Positions 1 through 11,264 of a stretch of 64,000 nt of DNA are shown here, piece by piece. The position numbers were made by a program, and so were the translations under genes. Within the stretch, counting starts at the first letter, position 1; each line of letters opens with the position of its first letter. The notes under the pieces are model-generated. The model made no database searches and was not told where the DNA came from. It saw only the letters and a list, made by a program, of their open reading frames with translations. Source of the stretch: Rhododendron vialii (taxonomy: Eukaryota > Streptophyta > Magnoliopsida > Ericales > Ericaceae); assembly GCF_030253575.1 (NCBI RefSeq), contig NC_080568.1:28540001-28604000 (forward strand), in the 5' to 3' direction.

Positions 1-9
1 CGTACTTGC

Positions 10-432
10 CTGTTCAGTGACGAGAGACTCAAGTATTGGTTTCGCGATGGAGTTGAACGGGGGCTTGGTAATGTGCGAGGAGATGGAGGAGGCGGCGTGG
101 ACGCATGCCGACCGGACGGAGGAGTCGGGGTCGCGGAGGCGGCGGAGGACGGAGGAGAGGAGCTTGGAGAGGTGGGGGGAGAGGGCGTCACCGTGGGAGG
201 CGGAGAGGAGGGAGATGAGGCGGAGGCATTGGGCGCGGACGGGGGACTTGTCGGAGGTGTCGGTGGCGGAGATGGAGGAGAGGAAGGGGGGGAGGGAGGC
301 AGGGGGGAGGGTCTTGGCGATGGATTCGAGCTCGGAGGCGGCGGCGGAGTGGGTGTCGCGGTCGGAGAGCTTGTGGAGGCAGGTCAGGACGCGGTGGTTT
401 AGGTCCCGAGTTGACTCCTTGGTAACTGCCAT
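10..432 (-). CDS. TORTIFOLIA1/SPIRAL2-like microtubule-associated protein, first exon (partial)
   Basis: Reading minus from the ATG at 432, the frame stays open for 141 codons to the left edge. It begins MAVTKESTRDLNHRVLTCL and continues with KLSDRDTHSAAASELESIAK, the N-terminal HEAT-like repeat pattern of plant TORTIFOLIA1/SPIRAL2 proteins. These bind cortical microtubules and affect helical growth and microtubule plus-end or minus-end behaviour. A second repeat (RAQCLRLISLLSASHGDALS, then a run of PDSSVRSACVHAASS type) follows. The exon appears to end at base 10 in phase 0, before a CAG/GCAAGT junction, which would be a GC-AG intron; a GT four bases further in is the less likely donor. The rest of the gene lies outside the window. 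The sequence is strongly GC-rich against an AT-rich surrounding, as is common for first exons. Family call is confident; the exact paralogue is not. Confidence 0.85.
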
Positions 433-646
433 TTTCAGTTGGAGTATTTTGTGTGAGCACGAAGGATTGAGCTCGTAGCTAGGGTCGAGGGATGAGTAAG
501 GGTGGTGGCGGAGTTACGGCGGAGGAAGTGGGGCCGGCGGAATTACCGGCGACATTGGCCTGGGGTAGCTAGATTAAAGGCGGTAGTGTAGCCAGTTTGG
601 TTATGGTTCAGCTTTGACTGACGGTTTTTGAAAACTTTGAGCTCTC

Positions 647-654
647 CTTTTATA
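647..654 (-). promoter_or_regulatory. TATA box of the TORTIFOLIA1-like gene
   Basis: On the minus strand the sequence reads TATAAAAG about 215 bases upstream of the ATG at 432. It would place transcription start near 620 and leave a 5' leader of about 190 bases. The match is good; use as a promoter is inferred. Confidence 0.55.
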
Positions 655-840
655 GAAGGGGACGACAGTTAAAAAAAAGGTTTGAAAGAACTTTTCCTAA
701 TCAGGCATTTTGTTTTTTGTACTAATTAAAATTAAAAGAATCATTATTAGTTTTTTTTTTTTCTATAATCAAGAAAATGACAAGATTTCTTGTGATTAAG
801 TAGAATTATGACCCCGTGAAAATGAGAAAACTATTTGGGA

Positions 841-1156
841 ATGACTTCGGTGTCCCCGGTCATTTTAAGAACACCGTAACTTTTGACATAACAAAATCAT
901 TATGAACATAACTAAATTTATTACAAGCATAATCAAAACCATTACAAGCATAACCAAAGTCATAACAAGGCATAACTTGGTTGGTTATGCCTTGGTTGAT
1001 TTTTGGTTATGCATTGATTGGTTTTTGGTTATCCTTTGGTTATGCCTTGTTATGATTCTATTATGCTTGTAATGATTTTTGTTATGCTTGTAAGGGTTCT
1101 GTTATGCCAAAAATTACGGTGTCCTCAAAATAACCGGAGACACCATAGTATCATCC
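841..1156. mobile_element. MITE with GGTGTCC...GGACACC terminal inverted repeats (copy 1)
   Basis: The left end (ATGACTTCGGTGTCCCCGGT) and the reverse complement of the right end (GATACTATGGTGTCTCCGGT) match through about 50 bases, both running on into ACCGTAA.TTTTG.CATAAC. Each arm contains its own small hairpin (GGTGTCC ... GGACACC). The interior is made of CATAAC/GTTATG motifs. No coding sequence. Related ends occur near 9112 and near 22970, so this is a dispersed family. Target-site duplications are not clear. Confidence 0.65.
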
Positions 1157-1622
1157 TAAGTATTTTGATCTTGAGGAGTATCTTTTTTCTTGATTTGGAT
1201 TTTGATCTTTATGTTAATTTTTGTTTATTTTCTTAATTTGGATTTTGATATTAATGTTAATTTATTCATTCGAAGTAATTCAACATGGTGATGCAACCTT
1301 ATTCTACTAAAAGAGGCGCACCCAGTGCACGGAAACTCACTCCCGCATATGCAGAGAGGCTAATTTATATTACGGTCTTACTATTGTCAGCCCATTAAAC
1401 TGACGATAAGCATAGTAGAAGATAAAAAAAATACATATTTCTGTATACTTTTTATACCCTTTAATATATTCACATACTTACTATTGTCAGCCCATTGAGC
1501 TAATTTTAAGATTTTCCAATTTATAATCATCCGAACATATCCCTTCTTCTTACCTACAAAACATGTAACCGTTCTTACTATAGATTCCCAAACCAAATTG
1601 GGAATGCATTCCTTTTTCTTTC

Positions 1623-1653
<31 letters not shown>

Positions 1654-3997
1654 CCAATTTCGAATATAGATAAGAAATGCCGTTAAAGAAAAAACCCCCA
1701 GAAATGAGTGACCTAATTTGATGAAGTGACGATCCCGAGTAGAGTTGATACCTAACCAAATAGTAGTAGGAGTTGGTCTGAAGTCCGATCAACCCCGTAC
1801 CTGCCGAACTACTTCAGTTAGACTTGTCTTTTCTCGTTTCTAATTGAGTAGTAGTAGGATCTTGGAGGAAAAGAGGGGTCCAGAATTAAATTAGGTGTGA
1901 TAAAGATTACAACACTTTTATTTCAAATAAACAAATTAAAAATGGTTTTAAGATAATAAAGGAGAAATTAAGGAAGTGTTTAATCAATATGTAGTTGGGG
2001 TTATGAACGAATTTTCTTCTTACCAATATGCTTAGAAGCATCATCCTATGAGAGTAATTATGGTTAGTCCTATAATTGCAGCTTCACGTTTTTTGTATTT
2101 TCTTCGTAACTATGTATCTAGCTCACTAGCTAACTAACTTGTCTACGAAATCAATTTCAGTCTATTAGCGGGATCTCAATTAAAACTGGACAAAACTTTT
2201 TATGGACTGATACAATTCATTTAGTGATAGCACGTGGGTGAGATCAAACCCCTCATAACCAAAGATTTCAAGATACCTTAATTGCTAGGTAACCATGATC
2301 TGAATTTGAGATTGAGAATGGCACCAAATTGTATACCAACATTAATTTTCTGACTTTTTAACACTGTAAAAAGTTGAAAATAGTAATTTTGATAGTCATT
2401 TTAGCATTAATGGGCGGACCTAGCTTTTATGAGATGGTCAAAGTTGTCTGGGTGGACTGAGAAGCCAAACCCAATCCATAAAAATGGCCCCAGGCTACTA
2501 GGCGGGAGGGTTCTGCACCATCTGACCATCACATGGGAGAGATCAGAATATGACAAACATCTCATGTCTCGCGCGCGCTCCCCCCCTCTCTCTCTCCCGC
2601 GAAGTTAAATTGTCTAGGTTAGTTTATGCATATTTCAACTAATTCTTTTTTCAATTTGAAAGATAAGCCATATGCACCAAGACTAAAAAATTCACGAAAA
2701 TTTACTTTTTTGCGGCCTAACCCAAGAATCAAACAATTATCGATTGTGTGAGGAGTAAATACACCAATCAACTGGACTACCCTTGGACTCGCCCTCGGTA
2801 GCTACGATCTCTCTATATCCTTATCGTGGATATACTACAAATGCACGTCCATTGTTTCTTTGTGATTAATGGCCTGGTAGTGCTTCATGTCTTCTTGCAC
2901 TCCCCATGTGCAATTTCCTTGGATGTAGTAACCCAACCAAATGGAGAAATGGCCTAAAGAGGGACAAAGACTTCGCAGGACTTCCCAAGTTGAAGCCATA
3001 TCCTTATTACAAAGACATTCTCTAGGTCGGCACCAGCTGTCACGTGCTCTGTATTTGGAAACTAAATGTCAGATTCAAATATGAGTCGACAAAACCTTTA
3101 CTGATATTCAATTAATATGATTCTTGTAATGAACGTTCAGCATATCGAGATCTATAAAATGGATCTCAGTAATCATATTATTGACTAATGACAAGGAAGA
3201 CATTTTTGTTATGCTGCTAATACTTCTCAACTGGCTAGCCATCTGAATTCTCAAATGCACTGCTGGTAGCAGCGCAACAAAGTTGCAGTCATCGATTCTC
3301 CTGAGAGGCCACAATTACCGTGTGCAAGGAAATGAGATGGGGAGTGACGGGCGTCAAAAGTAGGGAGTATGGTGTCTATATACTGTGGCATACAGTTCTT
3401 TACTGTAGGCCAACGAAGAAGTAGAAGGAACACGTATCACAAGCCATACAAAACGTCGCATTGAACCCACAAATGCCTTAGGCAAAAAAAAAAAAAACCC
3501 ATGCCTATAACATAAGAATTCTTCTTGTTTGGGATTGTTCCATGATGATTCTTTTGGTTCTTGTTACTTTGCTTGAAAACTATTTGGGATTCTTCTGGAT
3601 AGCTGGTAGAAGCAGACCCTCCCTGTGAGTTTAATCCCTTTTCCCTTCCATCTGATTTATGTAAACTGCTCCTGAAAGATATCTAATACAACGTTCTATA
3701 TTCTCAAAAAAGAGAGGTAACCAATCCATAGAGTATATCTCTTGTTCTACTTATTTTAGTGCCGACCACAGCATTTACGTTGTTGTTGGATATTTAGAGT
3801 TTTTAACTCTATTAAAAATGTTGACCACCGGTTTCGATGGAAAACCGAACCGAACTAGTAATCGTGATTTTGGTTATTGGTAAGATAAAATGAAAACCGC
3901 TGTTTTTTTTGTTATGGTTTTTAGTTTTAGCCTTTTAGGTATATTCTCCGGTATTGGTTTCGGTTTTACCATCTGTATCTTTGTCCGGACTTGGGAG

Positions 3998-4080
3998 ATG
4001 AATAATCGAGGTGCGCGTAAGCTGACCCAGACACTTACGATTGTCAAACCCAAAAAAAAAAGAAAGAAAAAAAAAAAGAT
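3998..4080 (+). repeat. 3' fragment of a tRNA-related SINE
   Basis: The stretch AATCGAGGTGCGCGTAAGCT followed by GACCCAGACACTTACG and an A-rich tail matches the 3' end of the more complete SINE at 54076-54290. The 5' tRNA-like part is missing, so this is a truncated or decayed copy. Confidence 0.5.
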
Positions 4081-6439
4081 TAGAAGCAAAGAAGAAGCTC
4101 CAACTCAATTATTGTGGCGTGTTTTGGTTTTGGTTGAAGAAATCCAAATCTCTCCATCAAAAGATCTTCGCCTTTACTCTAACTCCCCTGTAAAGTAAGC
4201 TAGGCGCATCAAGAAAGCTGATTTTTTATTTTTATTTTTATTTTCTTTCAAAAAGAAAGCTTTGTTTCATAAGCATGAATATGACTTCCCCACTAAAAAC
4301 TATTAAACTACTATTAGCAGAAATGGAACTTGGAGTTGACGGTACGAGACTCAAGAATTTGCTTCCTCCGAAGTTCTAGGTTCGGAACTTTCTTAGTTCT
4401 ATTGAATCTTGTTGTGTCAGATTCAACCTTTAATTGAAGCTAGACGATGAGATTGGTCTCCCAATTACTCTTAGCTCTGTCCTATTTTGATAGTTCCATA
4501 TTCCATTTTGAGTTTTCTAAAATACATGTCTACTTTCCCCAAGTTAGCACCAGCTGAGTGCCAGCACTGCTGTAGCCTGTAGGCCAGAGAGAATTTATGG
4601 AAATTAAGAACAATTTATTTTAGATCTTAATTAAAAATTGATCATGATTAGGGTGGGCGCTATTTGGCACGATAAAGTGTAAACTACATCGTACTCTTAT
4701 AGCCATATGATCATCGCCGCAACGAGGGCTATGAAGCATGTTATGTTATGCATTATGGTAGGATCCATTTATTTATTATTAATTAAACTAAATTATCTCT
4801 CCCCACCCTTAATAATTTCACGTGCAAGCTTAATTACCAAGTGAACAATGATTCTTCAACAAGCTACGTACGAATTTTCTAAATTTTTACTTTAAGTTTC
4901 TAATAAACAATTAATGGTTGTCTTTTTGCTGTACTTTTGAGATTGTTTAATTCAGATATTAATATTTCTGTAATCACCATTGGATCTTTGCAGGAAGCTA
5001 GCTAGAGCAATTCTTCTTAATTGGTTTATAGTAATTTATTTTAATAATTAAGAAATGCAAAGTACTATAAAAAATAAAAAATAACCTTGTATTCTTAGAG
5101 AAGGTAAGAAATTTTATAGCAGATATAATTGTTATAGAGTAGTATTAATGTGGAAACGAAAAAAAAGGGGAGAGTATATCAGATCTCAGATCTAAAAAAA
5201 TGGTTTACCTCTTTAGGGTTTACCCCGTAGGTTTTATAGAATGAGTGTATTTGCTCCCCAAGTAAGTTCGTGCTAGGCGCGAGCCCCGTGACATCACCTG
5301 TAACCGTTTCCAGTAGGCGATGTCATACATGACGCTCAGTGTGCACGTGTCTAGAATGTGACACCCGGTCACTACGTGGAACCGAGGCGTCATCGCAGGC
5401 GGGTCATAAATCGTTGGGCTCGCCAAATGGGCACGCTCAGAGCCAACTTCGCAAGTCTATTTTCTATTTTCCAAGTCGAACAATCAAGACGATTGTATGG
5501 GAGGGAAATGACAACTTTTAACAAGGCTCGAACATAAATGTAATGTCCGTGTCGTCCGGCACACCAATCTCTTGATTCAATTAAACTACTTCTATTGAAG
5601 GGTTAAGTTTATTCAATTGTTCATCAATGTAGGAGCTTTTTAAATTTTTTTTTTTCATTTCTCATAATTAATTTTCTTTTGTCAAAATGGCAACAATGGA
5701 AATTTTTCTTGGGGTGGAGTGCAGAATTAGGTGGGCCTACTTGGGCCCAATCTTGAATCAGCCCAATAGCCCCTGAATTCTTACACTTCACACCAAGTCG
5801 ACTTGGGCTTTGGGATGGGTTTTAAACATGACTAAGGCCTACCAGTAGCAGAGCTGGACTTAACCCATTCAAGAATTGAACATAGGAGTATATTTCAAGA
5901 ACCTCAAGGAAAAAGGACCAAAATTGAATTCAATTTTTTCTTCAGGGAACAAAAAAATTTGAGGCGGAGAAATCCATTATGCAATAAGAAAATGTTGGCA
6001 TCACTACTACTAGATACATATCTCTATGCAGAATATGTAAAATCTCAATATTAGAGGAATTATAGAAAATGTTAAATTCCACTGAATTTTTTTGGTTACT
6101 GTTCGTATTACTTCTTACTTAGATAGATACTCATGATAGATTTCCGATTAAAATGATTGTTAACGAAATAATGGATGCAAACAGTACATCCCACAAAATA
6201 AAATGCTATACCCGTATAAATCAACGACAAAAAATAATCCACAAATATATAACATTCCCTCTAAATTGAATTTCTAGTTGGGTTTGAGAAGAATAGGTGC
6301 ACTATCTTTGTATGTCAGTAAATTAAGCCAAGGAGAGGAAGATAAAGCTAATATTTGGAGAAGTGCACAATGGTGACTACTTATTCCCACGTAAGAACTA
6401 AAGAAATTCTTCGGTGTTATAACTTCCATGTACGTGATC

Positions 6440-6577
6440 AGTTTATACAGAGTTTTGCTCTGTTTTTAATTGAGCTCCCTTACAAGTGGACAGTAGAATT
6501 GGGCCTCCGAATTAATTGAGGCGCGCGTAAGATTGGACAAACAGCCGAGTCTTTGAGTTATAAGAAAAAAAAAACTA
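6440..6577 (+). repeat. SINE fragment with A-rich tail
   Basis: The segment ACAGAGTTTTGCTCTG ... GAGGCGCGCGTAAGATTGGA ... GAGTTATAAG followed by an A-run parallels the body and tail of the SINE in the APC8 intron near 54170-54290. The 5' head is not recognisable. Confidence 0.5.
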
Positions 6578-6987
6578 AAGGCATGACTTGGGTATAATCA
6601 GATAAGGTAGGGTTTCCAATCATATGTCACAATACTCTTGATTATGTCAATATTCAACTTGTAGCTAGGTTACTTTTTGAACCCTTTTTCCCATACCTAG
6701 ACTAGCTTTGATAATTATATGGACAGTTGATACTACTACTACTTTTTAAGGACCTACCCTTTTCAAAAGGAGTACTATGTCCATTTGCCCTAAAGTATTT
6801 GTATGGTAATAAAAACAATTAGGGCTAGCCCAGTAGGAGTAGCTTTTTAGGTGCCCATTATCCTACGCTAATGACTTCTTTACGTGGGGTTGGAGGATTT
6901 AACGAAAACAGGCCAACCGTGCATGCATATAGAATGATCCACACGAAGAACGCGCACACACACCTCAATAGTATATCAGAATACTAA

Positions 6988-7344
6988 GGAGTTGTTCTGC
7001 TAAATAAGCTAGATGGCTAATTTTTTTTGTCCTTTTTAAAAAAAAGTTTCGCATTTTTTAGTTTTTCGTCAAGTTTTTGTGGATTATTGCTTCCTCATAA
7101 CAAAAAAAATCTAAAAAGTATAAAATTATGATCGAAACCCCAAATTATTTTGAATAAAGATGAAAAAATTAGCTTATTGGTTTATTTTTGTCTTTATTAA
7201 ATAAATTTGGTTTTGATCGTAATTTTTTACTTTTTAGATTCCTCTCGTTAAGAAGAATCAATAATCTACAAAAAAAAATTGATGAAAAACTAACAAATGC
7301 GGATTTTTTTTGGATAAGGACGGGTTATTTAGCTGAACAACCCC
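6988..7344. mobile_element. Foldback MITE with GGRGTTGTTC termini
   Basis: The left end reads GGAGTTGTTCTGCTAAATAA and the reverse complement of the right end reads GGGGTTGTTCAGCTAAATAA. The arms stay similar almost to the middle: GCATTTTTTAGTTTTTCGTC on the left faces GCATTTGTTAGTTTTTCATC on the right. The element is about 357 bases with no coding content. Similar but more decayed palindromes are seen near 23540-23710 and 34740-34960. Confidence 0.7.
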
Positions 7345-7359
7345 GCGTTTTGGAAAAAA

Positions 7360-7824
7360 GATTAAATTCTTTCTGCCGGTGGCGGAAACCATGGTTTTCC
7401 GCTACTGACATTTTGGGGCTCACCACACTTTTATTTTTGTAATCTAAATTGTTTATTTTGTAGGGCCCGCAAATTAGTATGTCCAGCAAAAAAAAAAGCT
7501 CGATTGGACACTAGTAGATAATTTAAAATTTGAATTTTGGTTTATAAAATGAATGGTCTAATTCTGTCATTAATTTTAAAAGTTAAATTGTACGTAATGT
7601 GGACGGCAACTAAAGAGGTATCAAGACAAACTGTCATTTTGTAAACCAAAATTTAAATTTTGATATATCTATCGATATCCAATCAAGATGATATTTTTGC
7701 TTGGACATACTACTGATCTGCGAGCCCTACAAGATGAACAGTCAAATTAACAATAAACACAAGACCCACAATGGCAGTAACGGAAAAATCACCAGTTTGC
7801 CGCCGGCGGAAAGAATTTTTAATC
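7360..7824. mobile_element. Foldback element with ~200-base inverted arms
   Basis: The left arm starts GATTAAATTCTTTCTGCCGG and the reverse complement of the right arm starts GATTAAAAATTCTTTCCGCC. Both continue through GTAGGGCYCGCA, GTATGTCCA.GCAAAAA and AAATTT.AATTTTGGTTTA. It lies only 15 bases from the 6988-7344 element. No transposase remains. Its target-site duplication could not be fixed by eye. Confidence 0.7.
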
Positions 7825-8386
7825 TCAAAGGAAAATGTTTTATTTCTCATGGGTCACCAACCGCATTTAAGAAATCATTGTAATTTTTTCTCAACCAGAA
7901 TAACTTTAATTTACTCTTTTATTTTGAAACTTTTCTTTGGCTTACGACAACCTCAATCAATTTAGGAGCCTTCAATTTATGAAAGTTGAATCTACGAGCT
8001 CAAAGCTAGGTGTAAAACAGAATCCTTACTTGCTGTCATATTTTTACTCGACCAATCCCTTTTGTTTTTGAGACAATTCACTATTATAACTATCCCCCTT
8101 GACTCATTTCGACTATTTGTTACCATTAGAGATTGTGGGACTTATTAATTGGTTCAACCCTTTATTAAACGTATAATTGATAATGGCAACATACTAGTAT
8201 GATTTTTCGTTCTCTTTCAATTGCGGTATGATTTCTTAACAATTTGTTTAGTCAGAATGCATTTTTTCCCATTTGATCAATAGACATTTTGGGCAATCTG
8301 TATAACGTGCGTAGAACGCTAAGATCAATAATACTTAAAGATAGGATATTAGAATGTGGATATCAAAAAGTGGAATGTCAAAATCT

Positions 8387-8603
8387 GGCCTTTTTTCGTT
8401 TGGTAACTTTGGGTATTTTAGTTTTGGTAGTGGGTGAAGAGAGAAATAGGGTAATGATTGGAGAGATGGACAATGAGTAAAGAGAGATAGAGAGATAAAT
8501 GAAATTAATAATTTGATAAATAAGGTAATAATTGAAAAAAGATATAAAGCAATAATTGAAAAATAAAATTAAAACAAAGTAAAGATGAGAAACGAACAAG
8601 GCC
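8387..8603. mobile_element. MITE with GGCCTTnTTCGTTT termini
   Basis: GGCCTTTTTTCGTTTGGTAA at the left faces GGCCTTGTTCGTTTCTCATC when the right end is reverse-complemented. The interior is purine-rich (AGAGAGA, AATTGAAAA). This TIR type is widespread in plant genomes and often assigned to hAT-like MITEs, but no clean 8-base duplication is visible. Confidence 0.5.
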
Positions 8604-9111
8604 ATTGTACTTTTCGATGATGTGACAAGTTTTGTATAACCAGATAACCTCTTCTATCGGCTTTTATTCTTGGGATAAGACTAGTGGGAACTATTTATTC
8701 CATGAAATACTACTAAACGTCTATACATGTATGATATGCAATATTATTCTATCCCATGTTTAAACGAGCACATCATAAGGTTGGGGGTGCACCGGGTTTA
8801 GTCGAAAACGGAAGATACATTATTGAGGCAAAGATCCCATGTGAAATTGATTAACCAAAGTATGAAACAAATGCAGCCCAAATAAAGGTGCATGTGCACT
8901 GGTTAAGGTTGCGGCGTTTTGAGGGATTTTCATTTGTATCGATCCGACCCAATATCGACAATTTGAGATTTTCCAACCAAACAAGTCCTATTGATTAAAT
9001 TGCGGATTGAAACAAACCAACGTGTTGGGTAGGTTTTGTACTGATTTGTGAATTGGACCAAACCTATGAAAACAAAAACAAGTCTGTTCATACCTATGAT
9101 GCTAGCTGAAC

Positions 9112-9255
9112 GACTTCGGTGTCCCGGTTATTTTGGGGACACCGTAATTTTTGGCATAACAAAATCATTACAAGCATAACCAAACCAATTATATGTATAA
9201 CCAAGCCATAACAAGGCATAACCAAGGCATAACCAAAACTCCGATCCAACGGTTG
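9112..9255. mobile_element. One-ended copy of the GGTGTCC MITE family (copy 2)
   Basis: CGACTTCGGTGTCCCGGTTA followed by TTTTGGGGACACCGTAATTT and GGCATAAC repeats matches the left arm of the 841-1156 element. The matching right end is not found, so this is a partial copy next to the CATAAC array. Confidence 0.6.
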
Positions 9256-9324
9256 AGATTGTGCCACGCATGCTAGTTTGACCAAAAAAAATCGGTCTAA
9301 CTGGTCATCCTAACAGGTCATCGA

Positions 9325-9668
9325 ATTTGGCATAACAAAACCACTAAATAGCATAACAAGTAAACCCAAAAAGGCATAACACGTGAATTTAATGGCATAA
9401 CATGAGTATAACATTTCCTAAACAGGTATAACATTAACCCAAAATAGGCATAACAAAACCATTAAATGACATAACTGTTGAGTTATAACCATGTGGGCAT
9501 AACATAAACCATTGAAAAACATAACACAAAACCAATGACAAGTATAACAAAAACCATAAAAATCATAACAAAAAGCAAAAAGTAAAAGAAGCATAATATG
9601 ACCACATAAAAGCATAACAATAACCTCTAAAAGGTATAACAACAACCTCTAAAACCATAACAATACCC
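9325..9668. repeat. Degenerate tandem array of CATAAC/TATAAC motifs
   Basis: About 17 copies of the core (g)(c/t)ATAAC recur at irregular spacing of roughly 15-25 bases for nearly 350 bases, each followed by variable A/C-rich spacer. The same motif fills the interior of the GGTGTCC MITEs, so the array probably arose by expansion of MITE interior sequence. Confidence 0.6.
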
Positions 9669-9825
9669 ACCTGTCATTTTTTCATTTATTTTTTTATTTG
9701 AAAATGTTTAACCACGGTTAAGTGGGAAAAAAATTTAAAATGTAAATGTGTCTTGCGATTATGTTCAACAGTAAAATGTAATGGACCTCAATAAATCAAT
9801 TTATTTTAATAATCAAGGCCGTTAA

Positions 9826-10910
9826 TTTGGTTGTTCTTGTTGATTTAGTTATTTATGAAAATTTTGGGTTCCATCCGGATTATGAAACTCTTTGATTGGT
9901 ACAAAAATTCAACATAAGAATGATAACTTATGTCCGATAAAGTTTGTAACGATAAGCAATTTACTTATTTTTTTTGCAAGAATGATCTAATCTCTCTTAC
10001 GGAAATGATAGACGGTTCCGATTTTAAAAAATTGATCAAGCGGTCATCGAGTTGTGAATTATAGGACTTTAATACCTACGTAAGCATTGAATGTGTTCCG
10101 ATCGATGATCACTAAAGTTGGCAAAAATTATAGAATCGATAAGATGTGCAATCTTAACGGTTTAGATCGGTCATCAGAAAAAATTATTGAATAGCTTCCT
10201 TTAAAATCTATATGTTGAATTTCATTGTTTCTAAACTAAGGTCTTATGCTTTTGTGTAATGTACAATACTCATACTATCGCAACACAATCACAATGATCG
10301 ATACCGTTCAGTTTGTTTTGCTTGGTGTTTTAATTGTTCTCGTAAATTTTTTTGGGACTACGGGTTTAGAAAGCCCTTTTATTGGGACGTAGATTCATTA
10401 TTATAATGACATTTTACATCCGATCAAGTATGTATTGATAAGAAATTTAATTCATTTTTGGCAGAAGTATTCTAATCTTTGTTACCTAAAGTATAGACGG
10501 TCCCGATTCGGAAAAAAATAGCCGAGGCGGCCCAAGAGTGGTGCAGTATGGGACTTTAACGCTTCTGGAAGCACCAAATGTATTCCGATTATGTGGTTGT
10601 CGACATCCGATTATCACCGATTTTGGTGACAATAATTAAATGAACAAGATGTTAAATCCCATCGGTTTAGATCGAGCATTTGAAAAAAAATTAGTTGCCA
10701 ACCACCTTTAAAATCTATACATTACACTTTTTTGATTATGAACCAAGATCTTGTGCTGTAGTCTAATGTACAGTAGTCACACAACCGCATCACTATCACG
10801 ACGATCGATACCGTTAATTTTATTGTACTTGTTGTTTTAATCATTCTCATAAAATTTTGGGTCTAACGGATTTTGAAAACCTTTTCATCGGAATGCAGAT
10901 TCAATATTGT
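9826..10910. repeat. Tandem repeat, unit about 475-507 bases, two full copies and part of a third
   Basis: The marker CCGTT followed by a TTGTTYTTGTTGNTTTA-like run recurs at 9829, 10304 and 10811, giving spacings of 475 and 507. Other shared marks in order: a TCCGATNAAGT stretch, a run of the type AGACGGTNCCGATT, GGACTTTAA, GGTTTAGATCG, CCTTTAAAATCTATA, and an AATGTACA.TA motif. The copies are well diverged. No coding potential is evident. Confidence 0.7.
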
Positions 10911-11099
10911 ATGTTCGATTTTCCGATTATGTATGCAATTGGTCCTGCCCATACAAGGAGAATCCCCCAAAATTTTGAAATCAGTTTTACGGCAAAAATT
11001 TTGGGATCCGGATCCTCTACGAGGATTTCTCTGTTAGGATCATGTGATGATTTTAATATGGAGCTGCCAACACATTAATGAGAAGATCGAAGGGCCCAA

Positions 11100-11264
11100 A
11101 ACAACTCATCTTTCTTTTTGACAAAACACGCTGCTGTAGGGAATAATTGTCTAACGGAGAAAAAACCCTACGTCCTAATCTTCTTCTTCTCCGTTGCTCT
11201 CAGTCCATATCTTCGTCCCCGTTCTGGTTCTACCTTCTGTTGTGGATCGCTGCTTCGTGACAAG
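11100..11264 (+). other. Putative non-coding first exon of the HMG-box/Ulp1 locus
   Basis: A TC-rich leader-like stretch (CTTCTTCTTCTCCGTTGCTC) ends in a good donor, GACAAG/GTAACC, at 11264/11265. The next convincing same-strand acceptor with a start codon is at 13897/13898. This makes it a candidate 5' UTR exon separated by a 2.6 kb leader intron. It is not supported by coding sequence. Confidence 0.35.

Larger units (their letters stand above)
1157..6987. other. AT-rich intergenic stretch, no gene seen
   Basis: No open frame here looks like a protein. Items seen: a repeated CTTACTATTGTCAGCCCATT motif at about 1377 and 1478, a poly-pyrimidine run near 1615-1655, a CG/CT-rich patch at 2568-2600, a locally GC-rich patch at 5240-5450 whose ends (GGCGCGAGCCCC and GGGCTCGCC) are weakly inverted, and two pieces of a SINE family listed separately. 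Confidence 0.6.

Noticed and set aside
188-460. Open frame of 90 residues, Pro/Arg-rich, minus strand
   Set aside because: It is the shifted frame of the TORTIFOLIA1-like exon. The true frame starts at 432 and runs off the window without a stop.
9325-9668. CRISPR-like appearance of short repeats with variable spacers
   Set aside because: Repeats are only 6-7 bases, spacing is irregular and the genome is a plant. It is a degenerate simple array.
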